Shown here: one piece after another, positions 25,310 to 35,383 of the stretch
Layout of the letters: every line of letters starts with the position of its first letter
Numbering within the stretch: the first letter of the stretch is position 1
Source of the DNA: Rhodospirillaceae bacterium Spongia-Bin9
Lineage (GTDB): Bacteria; Pseudomonadota; Alphaproteobacteria; Bin65
DNA: 64,000 bases
NCBI GenBank assembly: GCA_900197615.1
Contig: FZLR01000001.1
Span: forward strand, 30,914-94,913
Direction of reading: 5' to 3'
The notes under the pieces: model-generated
Told to the model about the DNA's origin: nothing
Database searches by the model: none
What the model saw: only the letters and a program-made list of their open reading frames with translations
Position numbers and translations under genes: made by a program

Positions 25310-25624
25310 ATGACGACGAAACGAACGGAAATCGGGCGCGAAATCGAAACGGCGCTGGATGAAGTTCTTTCCCATGTGAAGGGCGAGACAGTTCTTCCCT
25401 GCCGGATTGTCGACGATCCTGCCGCCGAACGAATTCTTGCGCTCCGCAAACGATTGAAACTGAGCCGGCAGAATTTCGCGGATCGTTTCGGTCTGGATGC
25501 ACGCGCGTTGCAGGATTGGGAACAGGGCCGCCGCGTTCCGGATCGCGCAGCCCGCGTGCTGCTTACGGTTATCGACAACGACCCGGACGCGGTCACGCGG
25601 GCGCTCGGCGCGCAAGAATTCTGA
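25310..25624 (+). CDS. HigA/XRE-family antitoxin
   Basis: A 104-residue antitoxin with a C-terminal XRE helix-turn-helix: LRKRLKLSRQNFADRFGLDARALQDWEQGRRVPDR, the classical Cro/C1 pattern ending in the WEQGRRxP block. The N-terminal half probably wraps the toxin. A GAGG ribosome site at 25301-25304 favours the ATG at 25310, 2 bp after the toxin stop; an overlapping GTG at 25304 is the alternative. It would neutralise the toxin encoded just upstream and autoregulate through the palindrome at 24954-24968. Confidence 0.82.
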   Translation: MTTKRTEIGREIETALDEVLSHVKGETVLPCRIVDDPAAERILALRKRLKLSRQNFADRFGLDARALQDWEQGRRVPDRAARVLLTVIDNDPDAVTRALGAQEF

Positions 25625-25646
25625 TACGGCCGGAACGCGAACTGCG

Positions 25647-26780
25647 CTACACCCCCGCCCGCTTCCGCTCGCTCGCACTCTTGAGTTGGCCGCAGGCGGC
25701 CATGATGTCCCGGCCGCGCGGGGTGCGCACGGTGCAGGTCAGGCCGCCGTCGAGGCAGATCGTCGTGAAGGCGCGGATACGGTTCCGGCTCGAACATTCA
25801 TAGGGTGCGCCGGGCCATGGGTTGAACGGGATCAGGTTGATCTTGGCCGGGATGTCTTTCAGCAGCCGGACCAGTTCGCGCGCGTCGGCGTCGCTGTCGT
25901 TGACGCCCTTCAGCATGACATATTCGAAGGTGATGCGCCGGGCGTTGTTGATGCCGCCGTAGTTCCGGCAGGCGTCGAGCAGGTCCGCGATCGGGTAGCG
26001 GCGGTTGAGCGGCACGATTTCGTCGCGGATGGCGTCGGTCACGGCATGGAGCGAGACGGCGAGGTTAACCCCCAATTCTTCGCCGCACCGCTGCATTACC
26101 GGCACGACGCCGGCTGTCGACAGGGTGAGCTTGCGGCGCGAGATGGCGATGCCGTCGCCGTCGATCAGGATGCCGGCGGCGCGGGCGACGTTGTCGTAAT
26201 TGTAGAGCGGCTCGCCCATGCCCATCATGACGATGTTGGTGATGTGCCGGTCCTCGTTGGCCGACGGCCAGTCGCCGAGCGCATCCCGCGCCAGCATGAG
26301 CTGCCCGACGATCTCGCCGGCATCCAGATTGCGCACCCAGGGCTGGGTGCCGGTATGGCAGAAGCGGCAGTTCAGCGTGCAGCCGACCTGGGAGGAAATG
26401 CAGAGCGTGCCGCGATCCTCCTCCGGGATGAACACCATCTCCGCTTCGCTGGCGTCCGGGAAGCGCAACAGCCATTTGCGCGTGCCGTCGGTCGAGACCT
26501 GCGCCTCTGCCGGCACCGGGCGGACCAGCGTGTAGCGTTCGGCAAGCTTCGCGCGCACCGGCCTGGAGATGCTGGTCATCTCTTCGAAGTCCCGGACGCC
26601 GCGGTGATAGATCCAGTGCCAGAGCTGTCTGGCGCGGAAGGGCTTCTCGCCGAGATCGCGCACCACCTCCGCCAGCCGCGCCCTGTCGGCGCCGACCAGG
26701 GTCGGCCGCCCCGCCCCGTCCCCGGCCGGGAAAGGCGGCGGCTCGGGATTCTCCTGCGGTGCGGGCGCAACGATCTCCAT
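25647..26780 (-). CDS. rlmN: Dual-specificity 23S rRNA/tRNA adenine C2-methyltransferase
   Basis: A 377-residue radical SAM methyltransferase. The iron-sulfur cluster cysteines lie in [11 protein letters not shown], preceded by CISSQVG, and a conserved [12 protein letters not shown] and [11 protein letters not shown] follow. The C-terminal [18 protein letters not shown] carries the methyl-relay cysteine. RlmN methylates A2503 of 23S rRNA and A37 of some tRNAs. The family fits without gaps; the N-terminus is Pro-rich and slightly longer than usual. It is transcribed alone, convergent with the antitoxin gene. Confidence 0.95.
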   Translation of the reverse strand: MEIVAPAPQENPEPPPFPAGDGAGRPTLVGADRARLAEVVRDLGEKPFRARQLWHWIYHRGVRDFEEMTSISRPVRAKLAERYTLVRPVPAEAQVSTDGTRKWLLRFPDASEAEMVFIPEEDRGTLCISSQVGCTLNCRFCHTGTQPWVRNLDAGEIVGQLMLARDALGDWPSANEDRHITNIVMMGMGEPLYNYDNVARAAGILIDGDGIAISRRKLTLSTAGVVPVMQRCGEELGVNLAVSLHAVTDAIRDEIVPLNRRYPIADLLDACRNYGGINNARRITFEYVMLKGVNDSDADARELVRLLKDIPAKINLIPFNPWPGAPYECSSRNRIRAFTTICLDGGLTCTVRTPRGRDIMAACGQLKSASERKRAGV

Positions 26781-26979
26781 GGACCGGGAAGTAGCCGTCC
26801 GGCGACGCTACGGCAAGGCGGCGCGTTTGGCATCTACTGTGCATTTCTCACCCCGCATACTCCGCGAAAAGCACGCGAAGCAGCAAGGGAACGTTTCAAA
26901 CGCTCCCCTACAACACCGGCAGCGAGGAAAATCCGGTCCGGGACTTGCCCCGCCGGACGCCCTGTGAGACCCCTCGGCG

Positions 26980-28050
26980 ATGGTGGAAACGACCGACGAT
27001 AGCGGCCCGAAGGGCGAACGCATCGCCAAGCGTCTGGCGCGCGCCGGCCTGTGCTCGCGCCGGGAAGCCGAGCGCTGGATCGCTGCCGGACGGGTTGCAG
27101 TCGATGGCCGCGTGCTCGACTCGCCCGCCTTCGCCGTCCTGCCACATCACCGGATCGTCGTGGATGGCAAACCGTTGCCGGAGCGCGAACCGACCGCGCT
27201 GTGGCGCTATCACAAGCCGGCCGGGCTAATGACGACAAACCGCGACCCTCAGGGCCGGGAAACGATTTTCGAGCGGTTGCCCGCCAGCCTGCCGCGGGTG
27301 ATGACCGTGGGCCGGCTCGACCTGACGACGGAAGGCCTGCTGCTGCTGACCAACGACGGCGACCTCGCGCGTTTTCTCGAATTGCCCTCGACCGGCTGGA
27401 CCCGGCGCTACCGGGTGCGGGTGAACGGCCGGCCCGACGAGGCGGCGCTGGCGCGGCTGGCCGACGGCGTCGCCATCGACGGCATGCGCTACGGGCCGGT
27501 CCAGGCTCAGCTCGACCGGCAGCAGGGCGCCAATGCATGGCTCACCATAACCATCCGCGAAGGCAAGAACCGCGAAATCCGGAAGGTCTGCGAGCATCTG
27601 GGGCTGACCGTGAACCGGCTGATCCGCACTTCGTACGGGCCGTTCCAGTTGGGCAAGCTGGAGACAGGCGCGGTCGAAAAGGTACCGGCCCGCGTGTTGC
27701 GCGAGCAGGTGGCGCATCGGTCCGACCTTGCTGACATCGGGAACGCGGCAGGACCGGCCCGCAAGCCCCGGCCGAATTCGCCGAAAGCGTCTCGGGGCAA
27801 GACGGATAAGCCTGCCCGGCCTGCTGCCAAATCGCACCCACGTCACGACAATCGCGGCCGGAAGCGTGAAGACGGAGCATCGGCAGACGCAACGGCGGAG
27901 GCGACAGCGACGGTGCCAGCGAAGAAACGCAGCAGATCCGCCAGTGTGCTGCGCCTCAAACCGGGCGGGAAACAGCGCGCACCTTCCCGTTCCGGCGGCG
28001 GGAAAGACGGCAGACCGGCAAAGAATGCGCATCGTCGGCGGAAGCCTTAA
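26980..28050 (+). CDS. rluB: 23S/16S rRNA pseudouridine synthase (RsuA/RluB family) with long basic tail
   Basis: A 356-residue protein. Residues 12-60 form an S4 RNA-binding domain (RIAKRLARAGLCSRREAERWI); the synthase domain follows, with the catalytic aspartate in GRLDLTTEG (Asp114) and the late motif EGKNREIRKVCEHLG. After about residue 245 comes a roughly 110-residue tail rich in Lys, Arg, Ala and Pro, common in alphaproteobacterial members. It isomerises a uridine in rRNA, probably in 23S rRNA helix 89 (RluB) by similarity. Its last 26 bp overlap the rsmD start in another frame, an arrangement that couples two rRNA-modifying enzymes. Confidence 0.88.
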   Translation: MVETTDDSGPKGERIAKRLARAGLCSRREAERWIAAGRVAVDGRVLDSPAFAVLPHHRIVVDGKPLPEREPTALWRYHKPAGLMTTNRDPQGRETIFERLPASLPRVMTVGRLDLTTEGLLLLTNDGDLARFLELPSTGWTRRYRVRVNGRPDEAALARLADGVAIDGMRYGPVQAQLDRQQGANAWLTITIREGKNREIRKVCEHLGLTVNRLIRTSYGPFQLGKLETGAVEKVPARVLREQVAHRSDLADIGNAAGPARKPRPNSPKASRGKTDKPARPAAKSHPRHDNRGRKREDGASADATAEATATVPAKKRSRSASVLRLKPGGKQRAPSRSGGGKDGRPAKNAHRRRKP

Positions 28051-28597
28051 GGGCCGGCGGCTCGCCGCGCCGCCGGGCGATATCGTGCGCCCGACCTCCG
28101 ACCGGGCGCGCGAGGCCCTGTTCAACCGTCTGGTACACGGCGCCTTTTCCGACGACGGCGCCTCCAGCGTCGCCGACGCCGGTGTCCTCGACGCCTTTTG
28201 CGGTTCGGGCGCGTTCGGTCTCGAAGCCCTGTCACGCGGTGCAACGCGAGCCTTTTTCCTCGACAACGACAGGGAGTCCGTGGCCTGCGTGCGCCGGAAC
28301 ATCGCCGCCCTCGGCGCGAACGGCCGCGCAACGGTCGTGCAGGCCGATGCAACGAAACCGCCGCAAGCCCCCGCCGCCTGCACCCTGGCGTTTTTCGACG
28401 CGCCCTATGCCGCCGAAGACCTGACCGCGGCTGCGCTGAACGCCGTGGCGGCGGCCGGCTGGCTGGCGCCCGGCGCGCTGTGCGTGGCGGAAACCGCCGC
28501 GGCGGGCCGGCTCCCGGCGGCGCCCGACGGTTTCGAGGCCCTGGACCGGCGCAGCTACGGCGCGGCGCGCTTCAGCTTCCTGCGCTACGAGCCCTGA
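28025..28597 (+). CDS. rsmD: 16S rRNA (guanine966-N2)-methyltransferase
   Basis: A 190-residue methyltransferase. It opens MRIVGGSLKGRRLAAP, typical of RsmD, then IVRPTSDRAREALFN, the SAM-binding LDAFCGSGAFGLEALSRGA, and a catalytic motif FDAPY. The usual form of the last motif is D-P-P-Y, so one proline is replaced by alanine; this is tolerated in some family members. It methylates G966 of 16S rRNA during 30S assembly. The start lies inside the 3' end of the upstream pseudouridine synthase gene (26-bp overlap). Confidence 0.9.
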   Translation: MRIVGGSLKGRRLAAPPGDIVRPTSDRAREALFNRLVHGAFSDDGASSVADAGVLDAFCGSGAFGLEALSRGATRAFFLDNDRESVACVRRNIAALGANGRATVVQADATKPPQAPAACTLAFFDAPYAAEDLTAAALNAVAAAGWLAPGALCVAETAAAGRLPAAPDGFEALDRRSYGAARFSFLRYEP

Positions 28598-28679
28598 TCC
28601 ACCGCCGCGGACGGATTTTGCCTTGCACCTCCCCCCATTTCACCGGATGTTGCGGGCCTCTGAAATTGGGAGGAAAACC

Positions 28680-29630
28680 ATGAAGAACGTGATTGCCGCC
28701 GGCCTTACGGCGCTGGCCGCCCTCGGCATCGCCGCGGCCCCGGTCCAGGCCGCCTATCCGGAACGTCCGGTCCAGTTCGTTATCCCGTGGCCGCCGGGCG
28801 ACCTGGAAGACGTCCTGACCCGCCTGATCGCCAAGCAATTTTCCAAGGACTACGGCGTTCCGGCCGCGGTGGTGAACCGTGCCGGCGGCGGCGGCGTGGT
28901 CGGCGCTTCGACGGTCGCGCGCGCCAAGCCCGACGGCTACACCGTCGGCAGCTTCGTGATCGGTCTTCCGACGATCCAGGTCCTGATGGGCAATGCGCCG
29001 TGGAAGCGCGACTCCTTCGAGCCGGTCGGCATCTTCCTGACTTATCCCTTCATTCTGGCGGCCCGGGGCGACGCGCCCTACAACAATATTGCCGAACTCG
29101 CCGCCTACGCGAAGAAGAACAAGGTGAAGCTGGGCCACTTCGGCTATGGCCTGATCCCAACGCGGGCGACCATCCTGGCCGCCAAGCAGATGGGCTTCAA
29201 ATTTTCGGCCAACGCCGCCTTCGACGAACTCACCTGCGCGACGCTGAAGGCCAAGGACGCGGACGTCATCAACACGACCGCCCAACTGGTTCTGCCGTGC
29301 CTCAAGAACATCAAGGTTCTGGCCGCGTTCGCGGATAGCCGCATCTCGATCCTGCCAAACGTGGCGACGCTGGCCGAACAGGTGAAAGGCCGGACGCTGC
29401 CCTTGCTGTGGAACGGCTTGTTCGTGCCGAAAGGCACACCGCAGGAGGTGAAGGACAAGATCACCGCTTCCGCGAAGAAGGCGCTCGCCAGCGACGCCGC
29501 GAAAAGGGTCGCGAAAACGACCGGCGCGGTCATCTACTGGAAAAACCAGGCCGAATCGCAGAAGCAAGTCGATCTCGACTTCGAGAACGCCCGAAGCATG
29601 CTAAAGGAAATGGGCGATCTGAAAGAGTAA
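28680..29630 (+). CDS. Tripartite tricarboxylate transporter substrate-binding protein (TctC/Bug family), second system
   Basis: A 316-residue secreted binding protein with a signal peptide (MKNVIAAGLTALAALGIAAAPVQA). The mature part begins AYPERPVQFVIPWPPGDLEDVLTRLIA, has VVNRAGGGGVVGASTVARAKPDGYT, and the late VPKGTPQEVKDKI block of the family. An AGGAAAA ribosome site lies before the ATG. The acidic residues (PPGDLEDV) in the first ligand loop differ from the PAGGxxD form that many members have, hinting at an altered ligand. It serves the permeases at 29793-31864. Confidence 0.9.
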   Translation: MKNVIAAGLTALAALGIAAAPVQAAYPERPVQFVIPWPPGDLEDVLTRLIAKQFSKDYGVPAAVVNRAGGGGVVGASTVARAKPDGYTVGSFVIGLPTIQVLMGNAPWKRDSFEPVGIFLTYPFILAARGDAPYNNIAELAAYAKKNKVKLGHFGYGLIPTRATILAAKQMGFKFSANAAFDELTCATLKAKDADVINTTAQLVLPCLKNIKVLAAFADSRISILPNVATLAEQVKGRTLPLLWNGLFVPKGTPQEVKDKITASAKKALASDAAKRVAKTTGAVIYWKNQAESQKQVDLDFENARSMLKEMGDLKE

Positions 29631-29648
29631 CGCCCGTTGCAGGGCCGG

Positions 29649-29674
29649 CCCCTCGCCGCACTGCCGGCGGGGGG
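29649..29674 (+). other. GC-rich hairpin after the second tctC gene
   Basis: The arms CCCCTCGCCG (29649-29658) and CGGCGGGGGG (29665-29674) pair over 10 bp with one G-T wobble around a 6-base loop, starting 19 bp after the stop of the binding protein gene. There is no T-run, so it is a likely mRNA-stabilising or processing element that sets binding protein above permease expression. It sits in a 162-bp gap of an otherwise compact operon. Confidence 0.5.
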
Positions 29675-29792
29675 AACGGCCGGGCAATCCTTGGCCGTGG
29701 GGGCGCCGCACCGTCTGCCGGACGCCGGCGGACAACCGAACGCACTCCCTCGCCAATCCGCCGCTCGGAAGCACAACTTCCTGTAACCGGTC

Positions 29793-30347
29793 ATGGCCGC
29801 GTTCGAAGAGGAAACCGCCCAGGATAGCGCGCCCGGACGAACGATACTGGCGCTGTCCTTTCTTGTCTTCGGCGCCGGCGGGCTGGCGCTGATGCCATTC
29901 CAGACGCGCACCGCTCCCGGCGACGAGGGCTGGTTCACGCAGCCCTGGCTGATGCCGTTGCTGACCCTCGGCCTGCTTACAGCGGTTTCTCTGATATATA
30001 CCGTAAGGCTTTGGCGAGACCGGAATAACGCCATAGCAGCCCTTACCGGCGGTACGCTGGCAGGCGAACTGTGGATGTGGCTGCGGTCTGCCGAATTTTT
30101 CCTCTGGTACGTCGCCTATATCATCGCGCTCGGCGTGGTCGGCTACGGTTTCTCGACCTTCGTTTTCATCGCCGGTCTCGGGTATCGAATCGGCCTGCGG
30201 CAGCCGAAATGGCTGCTGGCGGCACTGGCCGCGTCGATCGCCATGACACTGCTGTTTCGCCTCGGCCTCGAGATCTGGGTGCCGCCGGCGGACCTGTACG
30301 ACATCCTGCCGAAAAGCGTCGGCATTTTCCTCCAGCAGTATTTCTAG
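29793..30347 (+). CDS. Tripartite tricarboxylate transporter small permease (TctB-like), second system
   Basis: A 184-residue membrane protein with four to five hydrophobic segments (about residues 15-33, 49-68, 98-117, 118-133 and 140-158). The topology and the place between the binding protein and the large permease identify it as TctB, which is poorly conserved in sequence. The large permease starts 17 bp after its stop. The ATG at 29793 fits the first hydrophobic segment; no strong ribosome site is visible. Confidence 0.75.
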   Translation: MAAFEEETAQDSAPGRTILALSFLVFGAGGLALMPFQTRTAPGDEGWFTQPWLMPLLTLGLLTAVSLIYTVRLWRDRNNAIAALTGGTLAGELWMWLRSAEFFLWYVAYIIALGVVGYGFSTFVFIAGLGYRIGLRQPKWLLAALAASIAMTLLFRLGLEIWVPPADLYDILPKSVGIFLQQYF

Positions 30348-30364
30348 CGGAAAACGGCAGGCCG

Positions 30365-31864
30365 ATGGACGCAATCCTCGCCGGACTGAACCAGCTCGGA
30401 CAGCTGAATGTCCTGATCGCCCTGTTCGCCGGGGCGATCAGCGGCGTTATCATCGGCGCGATCCCGGGGCTGGGCCCGGCGGTCGCCATCGCCGTGTTGT
30501 TGCCGGCGACCTATACGATGGAGCCGCTGACCGCCCTCACCCTGCTCCTCGGCATCTATTCCGGCGCCTGGTACGGCGGCGCGATCCCGGCGATCCTGAT
30601 CAACACGCCGGGCACGCCGGTCAATGTGCTGACGACCTACGACGGCTATCCTATGACGCTGGCCGGCCAGGCCCGGCGGGCGCTGTCGCTCGCCTACAGC
30701 GCCAGCTTCGTCGGCGGCATCGTCAGCGTAATCGTACTGATCATGATGGCCCAGCCGTTGGCGGACATCGCCTCCAACTTCGGCTCGGCGGAGTTCGCCA
30801 TGGCGGCGCTGATGGCGATGGTGCTGGTTGTCGTCGCCCATCGCGGCCGGGTGGTGACGGCCGCGATCACCCTCGCTTTCGGCCTGTTCCTCGCCACCGT
30901 AGGGCTGGAAACGGCGTTCAACACCCAGCGCTTCACCTTCGGCCAGGTCTGGCTCCAGGGCGGCATTCCGCTGATCCCGGTGGTCCTCGGCCTGTTCGCC
31001 ATGTCGCAGGCTTTCGTGCTGCTGCTGGGGGAGGACGAATCGGGCGAACCGCCGCGCCTGACCGGCCGGTTCTTCCAGGGCCTCGCCGAAGTCTTCCGCT
31101 ATCCCAGGACCCTGTTCGCCTCGTCGGGCTTCGGCGTGTTCATGGGCATCCTGCCCGGCGTCGGCGAATTCCTCGCCCAGTTCTTCAGCTACACGCTGGC
31201 GCAGAAAACATCCAAGACACCGGAGTTGTTCGGCAAGGGCGCGCCGGAAGGGCTGATCGCGTCGGAAGCCGCCAACAATGCGGTGCCGGCCGCGGCGCTG
31301 GTGCCCCTGCTGGCGCTGGGTATTCCCGGCGAAGCGCTGACCGCGATGATGCTGTCCGTGTTCATGGTCCACAATGTGATCCCGGGACCCGAACTGTTCG
31401 CCTCCCGCCCGGAATTCATCTCCGGCCTCTACCTGTCCCTGCTGGCGATGAACGTCGTCATACTGATTTTCCTGCTGTTCGCCACCCGCATGATCGTGGC
31501 GCTGTCGCGCATCAACACCCGGTTCATCGGCGTGGTGATCCTGGCCCTGACGTTGGTCGGCACCTATACCGCGAACTACAACATCACCGATCCGTTGATG
31601 GCGCTGGTCTTCGGCCTGATCGGCTTCATCCTCAAGCGCCACAACATTCCGATCGTGCCGATCGTGCTCGGCGTCGTGCTCGGCCCGATCTTCGAGGCGC
31701 GGCTGCGCCAGGCGTTGGGCACGGCCGGCGGCGATATGGCGATTTTCGTCGAACGCCCCTACTCCGCCGGTCTGATCGCCATCATGGCCGTGGCGGTGAT
31801 CGCCATCGCTCTGAACAACCGCCGACGCCGGCAGCGCGAAAGAATGGCCGCCGGGCGCGGGTGA
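30365..31864 (+). CDS. Tripartite tricarboxylate transporter large permease (TctA), second system
   Basis: A 499-residue polytopic protein. It shows the TctA signatures [22 protein letters not shown] and [21 protein letters not shown], with [24 protein letters not shown] and [24 protein letters not shown]. Together with the preceding two genes it makes a complete TTT uptake system. The start at 30365 gives the family-typical [11 protein letters not shown] opening; a longer frame reaches back into tctB. The neighbouring Rieske oxygenase cluster suggests an aromatic or carboxylic acid, but there is no direct evidence. Confidence 0.9.
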   Translation: MDAILAGLNQLGQLNVLIALFAGAISGVIIGAIPGLGPAVAIAVLLPATYTMEPLTALTLLLGIYSGAWYGGAIPAILINTPGTPVNVLTTYDGYPMTLAGQARRALSLAYSASFVGGIVSVIVLIMMAQPLADIASNFGSAEFAMAALMAMVLVVVAHRGRVVTAAITLAFGLFLATVGLETAFNTQRFTFGQVWLQGGIPLIPVVLGLFAMSQAFVLLLGEDESGEPPRLTGRFFQGLAEVFRYPRTLFASSGFGVFMGILPGVGEFLAQFFSYTLAQKTSKTPELFGKGAPEGLIASEAANNAVPAAALVPLLALGIPGEALTAMMLSVFMVHNVIPGPELFASRPEFISGLYLSLLAMNVVILIFLLFATRMIVALSRINTRFIGVVILALTLVGTYTANYNITDPLMALVFGLIGFILKRHNIPIVPIVLGVVLGPIFEARLRQALGTAGGDMAIFVERPYSAGLIAIMAVAVIAIALNNRRRRQRERMAAGRG

Positions 31865-32006
31865 GCCGTCCGTCCCCGGGCCATGCGCCCGGCGCAAGGC
31901 AGGCGACGCGCCGTTTGACGGCAGCGGGCATTTTGGCCATGTCTTGAACCGAAAGCCGGTCGGTGCGTTGCCAACCGGCCCCGCCGCACCTCGACAGGCG
32001 CTGCCG

Positions 32007-32774
32007 ATGGCCGTTCCACCCTTCTCGATCGTTGCCGACGATACTTCAGAGGCGCAGGCGGCGCTCGCCGAGCTGAACGCCCGCTATGCCTCCGTGCCGG
32101 CGGCGCAAGCGGGCTGCGTCGTCGCCCTTGGCGGCGACGGGTTCATGCTGGAAACCCTGCGCTCGACGTTGCGCCGCGATGTCGCCGTCTACGGTATGAA
32201 TCGGGGCAGCGTCGGCTTCCTGATGAACGAATACGAGCCGGAGGGCCTGGCAGACCGGCTGGAAGCGGCTCAGCGTGTCGATATCCACCCGCTCCTGATG
32301 CAGGCACGGACCGTCGACGGCCGCACGGTCGAAGCCGTCGCGATCAACGAGGTGTCGCTGTTGCGCGAGACCCACCAGACCGCCAAGCTGCGTATTCTTA
32401 TCGACGATGTCGAGCGGCTGGTCGAACTGGCTTGCGACGGCGCCCTCGTCGCGACACCGGCCGGCAGCACAGCTTATAATCTGTCGGCGCAAGGGCCGAT
32501 CGTTCCGATCGGTGCGCGATTGCTGGCGCTCACGCCGATCAGCGCCTTCCGGCCGCGACGCTGGCGCGGCGCCCTGCTGCCTGACAAGGCAACCGTCACC
32601 TTCGAGATACTCGAGCCGGCGAAGCGTCCGGTCAGTGCGGTTGCGGATTCGACCGAAGTCCGCGGCGTCGCGGCGGTCACCGTCCGGCAAGCCGCCGACA
32701 TGTCTCTTTCGCTGTTGTTCGATCCCGAACACAATCTCGAAGAGCGCATCCTGCGCGAGCAGTTCCTGCCGTGA
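32007..32774 (+). CDS. nadK: NAD kinase
   Basis: A 255-residue NAD kinase. The diagnostic GGDG motif is at residues 42-45 ([13 protein letters not shown]), followed by [42 protein letters not shown] and [11 protein letters not shown]. It phosphorylates NAD to NADP. The short N-terminus beginning [15 protein letters not shown] is the alphaproteobacterial form. The ATG at 32007 was chosen on that basis; a TTG at 31944 would add 21 non-family residues. Its stop overlaps the next gene by 4 bp. Confidence 0.92.
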   Translation: MAVPPFSIVADDTSEAQAALAELNARYASVPAAQAGCVVALGGDGFMLETLRSTLRRDVAVYGMNRGSVGFLMNEYEPEGLADRLEAAQRVDIHPLLMQARTVDGRTVEAVAINEVSLLRETHQTAKLRILIDDVERLVELACDGALVATPAGSTAYNLSAQGPIVPIGARLLALTPISAFRPRRWRGALLPDKATVTFEILEPAKRPVSAVADSTEVRGVAAVTVRQAADMSLSLLFDPEHNLEERILREQFLP

Positions 32775-33871
32775 CCGTCCGCGATGCGGCGGGTCCGGCG
32801 ACCGCCGCTGCCCTGCCGCGCCGCACCTGGGCATTCCGCCTCGCGGTGACGTTCCTTGTCGGAGCGATCGGCGGCTGGTTGTTCGATCTCGCCAACCTAC
32901 CGCTCGCCTGGATGATCGGTGCCCTGGTGTTCAGTACCGTCGCCTCGGTCGCCGGCCTGCCCATGATCGCGTCGCAGAAGGTGCGCCAGCCGCTGATCGC
33001 CATCATCGGAGTCATGCTGGGCGCCCAGTTTACGCCGGAGATGGCGGCGCAGATCCCGGAATGGTGGGCTTCCGTACTGGCGCTGCTCGTCTATGTCGGC
33101 GCCAGCACGAGCATGCTCTACGTCTATTTCCGGCGTCTGGGGCACGGCCCGGTAACCTCATATTGCGCTGCGACGCCGGGCGGCCTCAATGAAATGGTTC
33201 TGGTCGCGCAGGAGATGCGCGGCGACTACCTCACGGTTGCCCTCGTCCACGCCTCGCGAGTGCTGATGACGGTGCTGATCGTGCCCTTCGGCTTCATTGC
33301 CCTGGGGCTGTACGACCAGGGCAGCCGGGTGCCGCTCGGCGTCGATTTCGGCGATATTCCGCTGGACGAGGCCGCGATCCTGACCGCCGGCGGCATCGCC
33401 GGGTTTTTTGGCGCAAAGGCGCTGAAAATCCCGGCTGCGGCCCTGACCGGGCCGATGGTCGTGAGCGCCGTGCTCCATCTGGTCGGCGTGAGCACGGTCG
33501 CGCCGCCCGGCCCGCTGGTCGCGGCGGCTCAGGTCGTCGTCGGGTCGACCCTCGGCGCCCGGTTCGCCGGCGTGCCGATCCGGCGCATTCTGCGCCTCGT
33601 CCTGCATTCGCTGGGCTCGACGGCCCTGATGATCTCGCTGACGATCCTGCTGGCGGCCGCCGCGTCCGCCTTCGTCGACGCGTCGATCCCGGCGCTGGTA
33701 CTGGCGCTCGCGCCCGGCGGGCTGGCCGAAATGAGCCTGATCGCCCTGGCGCTCGGCGTCGAGGCAGCCTTCGTTGCCGGCCATCATGTTATCCGGATTA
33801 CTCTGGTCGTCCTTGTGATGCCGACGATTTTCCGGCGGCGATTCAACAGCCGGACAAGCCCTGAATCGTAA
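32771..33871 (+). CDS. AbrB-family integral membrane protein
   Basis: A 366-residue protein with about ten hydrophobic segments arranged as two similar halves. Each half has the AbrB (PF05145) pattern: [24 protein letters not shown] and [18 protein letters not shown] in the first, [20 protein letters not shown] and [19 protein letters not shown] in the second. The family has been linked to gene regulation in E. coli and to uptake or shikimate-type transport but its function is unsettled. A GTG start overlaps the NAD kinase stop by 4 bp, so the two are co-expressed. Confidence 0.82.
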   Translation: MTVRDAAGPATAAALPRRTWAFRLAVTFLVGAIGGWLFDLANLPLAWMIGALVFSTVASVAGLPMIASQKVRQPLIAIIGVMLGAQFTPEMAAQIPEWWASVLALLVYVGASTSMLYVYFRRLGHGPVTSYCAATPGGLNEMVLVAQEMRGDYLTVALVHASRVLMTVLIVPFGFIALGLYDQGSRVPLGVDFGDIPLDEAAILTAGGIAGFFGAKALKIPAAALTGPMVVSAVLHLVGVSTVAPPGPLVAAAQVVVGSTLGARFAGVPIRRILRLVLHSLGSTALMISLTILLAAAASAFVDASIPALVLALAPGGLAEMSLIALALGVEAAFVAGHHVIRITLVVLVMPTIFRRRFNSRTSPES

Positions 33872-33904
33872 AGCCGCCACCGGGCCGGGCCGAACGGGCG
33901 AAAC

Positions 33905-35380
33905 TCAGCCGATCTGTCTGGGCAGCCAGGTCGCCACCTCCGGGACGAAGATCAGCAATATCAGGACCAGTAGTTCGATCAGGATGAAGGGCATTGCGGA
34001 GCGGATAACCGCCCCGATCGAGACGTCGAATGGCGCCACGCCCTTCATGACGTAGAGCAATAGTCCGAAGGGCGGCGTCAGCAGGCTGATCTCCATGGTG
34101 ATCAGGATCAGCACCATCAGCCAGATCGGATCGATATTGTAGACGGCCTGCAGCGATGTCGAGCCGAGCAGGAAGAACGGCAGCGTGAGCAGCAGCATGC
34201 TCACCTGGTCCATGAAGGCGCCGAGAAACAGCAGCACCGCCATCATCATGATGACGACGGCAAGCGGCGTGAGCTCCAGCGCCGTCAGGCTCTCAAGCAG
34301 GCCGCGGGTGGCGCCCGACACCGCCAGCGACTGGGTGAACACCAGCGAACCGGCGATGATAAACAGGATCATCGTGTTGATCTTGGCGGTCTCGACCAGT
34401 GCCTTGGCAACGGAGCGCCAATCGAAATCTGCGCCTTCGACCCCCGTGACGGTAATCCTGTTCTTGAACAGCCGGAAGAAATAGCAGGCGCCCAGCGCAG
34501 CCAGGCAGCCCAGCGCCGCAGCCTCTGTCGGCGACGCGAAATCCAGGAAGATACTGCCGACGACCACAACGAAAATCGTGAACAGCGGCAGAATGTAGAG
34601 GAAGAAAGGCAGGATTCGGTTGACGCTGCGCAGGGCCCGGCCGTTGTAGGTGGCGGACCGCAATGCCGAACCGCGATGGTTGATCGCAACGGTGAGCGGC
34701 ACGTCCAGATGGCTCTCGTCGGGTTCGTAGCCCGGCGCCAGGCTCGGGTCCATCGCGCAACGCCCAATGACATAGGCGAAGAACAGGATCGCCATCAGGA
34801 TGCCCGGAACGATGCCGGCGACCAGTAACAGCGCGACGGATTGCTCTGCAATACTGGCGAGCAGCACCGCCAGCGCCGATGGCGGGATCAGCATGGCGAT
34901 GCCGCCGACCGCCATGATCGGCCCCATGGAGATCGACGGCTTGTAGCCGCGCTTCACCATGTCCGGCAGCAGGACGTTGCCCAGAATCGCGGTGTTGGCG
35001 ATGGTCGAGCCGGAAAGCGAGGAAAAAACCGTGCCGCCGACGATCGAGACGACGGAAAGCCGCCCCGGTATCCGCGAAATCATGCGCTCGATCGCGCCGA
35101 TCGCCTTGAAGGCGACTCCGGTCTGCAACAGGATCTCGCCCATCAGCAGGAACAGCGCGATCGGCGTGAGCGAATAGCGCACCGCCAGATGGAACTCCAT
35201 CGGCATGCTTTCGAGCGCGATTGCCGCGATCGTCCAATCGCCGGTCAGCGCCAGATCGCCGATGAAAAGGGCTGTGCCGAATATGTTTGCCGCCATGAAG
35301 GCGAACGCGACAGGCATCCCGAGGAACAGGAAGACGCACACGATCCCCAGTAGCAGGGACATTGCGAAATACCATTCCAT
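33905..35380 (-). CDS. TRAP transporter large permease (DctM), second system
   Basis: A 491-residue DctM-family protein with about 13 hydrophobic segments. Typical blocks are VFSSLSGSTIANTAILGNVLLPDMVKRGY (sodium/substrate region), MLIPPSALAVLLASI and a second-half ISLLTPPFGLLLYVMKG. A polar loop of about 100 residues in the middle (after PGYEPDESHLDVPL) is longer than in the first TRAP system, as in TRAP members for larger or aromatic substrates. It begins 3 bp after the small permease stop. It is last in the order P-Q-M. Confidence 0.9.
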   Translation of the reverse strand: MEWYFAMSLLLGIVCVFLFLGMPVAFAFMAANIFGTALFIGDLALTGDWTIAAIALESMPMEFHLAVRYSLTPIALFLLMGEILLQTGVAFKAIGAIERMISRIPGRLSVVSIVGGTVFSSLSGSTIANTAILGNVLLPDMVKRGYKPSISMGPIMAVGGIAMLIPPSALAVLLASIAEQSVALLLVAGIVPGILMAILFFAYVIGRCAMDPSLAPGYEPDESHLDVPLTVAINHRGSALRSATYNGRALRSVNRILPFFLYILPLFTIFVVVVGSIFLDFASPTEAAALGCLAALGACYFFRLFKNRITVTGVEGADFDWRSVAKALVETAKINTMILFIIAGSLVFTQSLAVSGATRGLLESLTALELTPLAVVIMMMAVLLFLGAFMDQVSMLLLTLPFFLLGSTSLQAVYNIDPIWLMVLILITMEISLLTPPFGLLLYVMKGVAPFDVSIGAVIRSAMPFILIELLVLILLIFVPEVATWLPRQIG

Positions 35381-35383
35381 CGC

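Noticed and set aside
26887..26907. Hairpin GGGAACGTTT-C-AAACGCTCCC upstream of the pseudouridine synthase
   Set aside because: The stem has a mismatch, almost no loop and no T-run, so neither terminator nor operator can be supported.
25497..27002. Plus-strand frame of 501 codons
   Set aside because: Antisense to rlmN, whose radical SAM motifs are unmistakable.
30344..31897. Minus-strand frame of 517 codons
   Set aside because: Antisense to the second tctA gene; the His/Gln/Arg/Asp-rich text is typical shadow of a hydrophobic gene.
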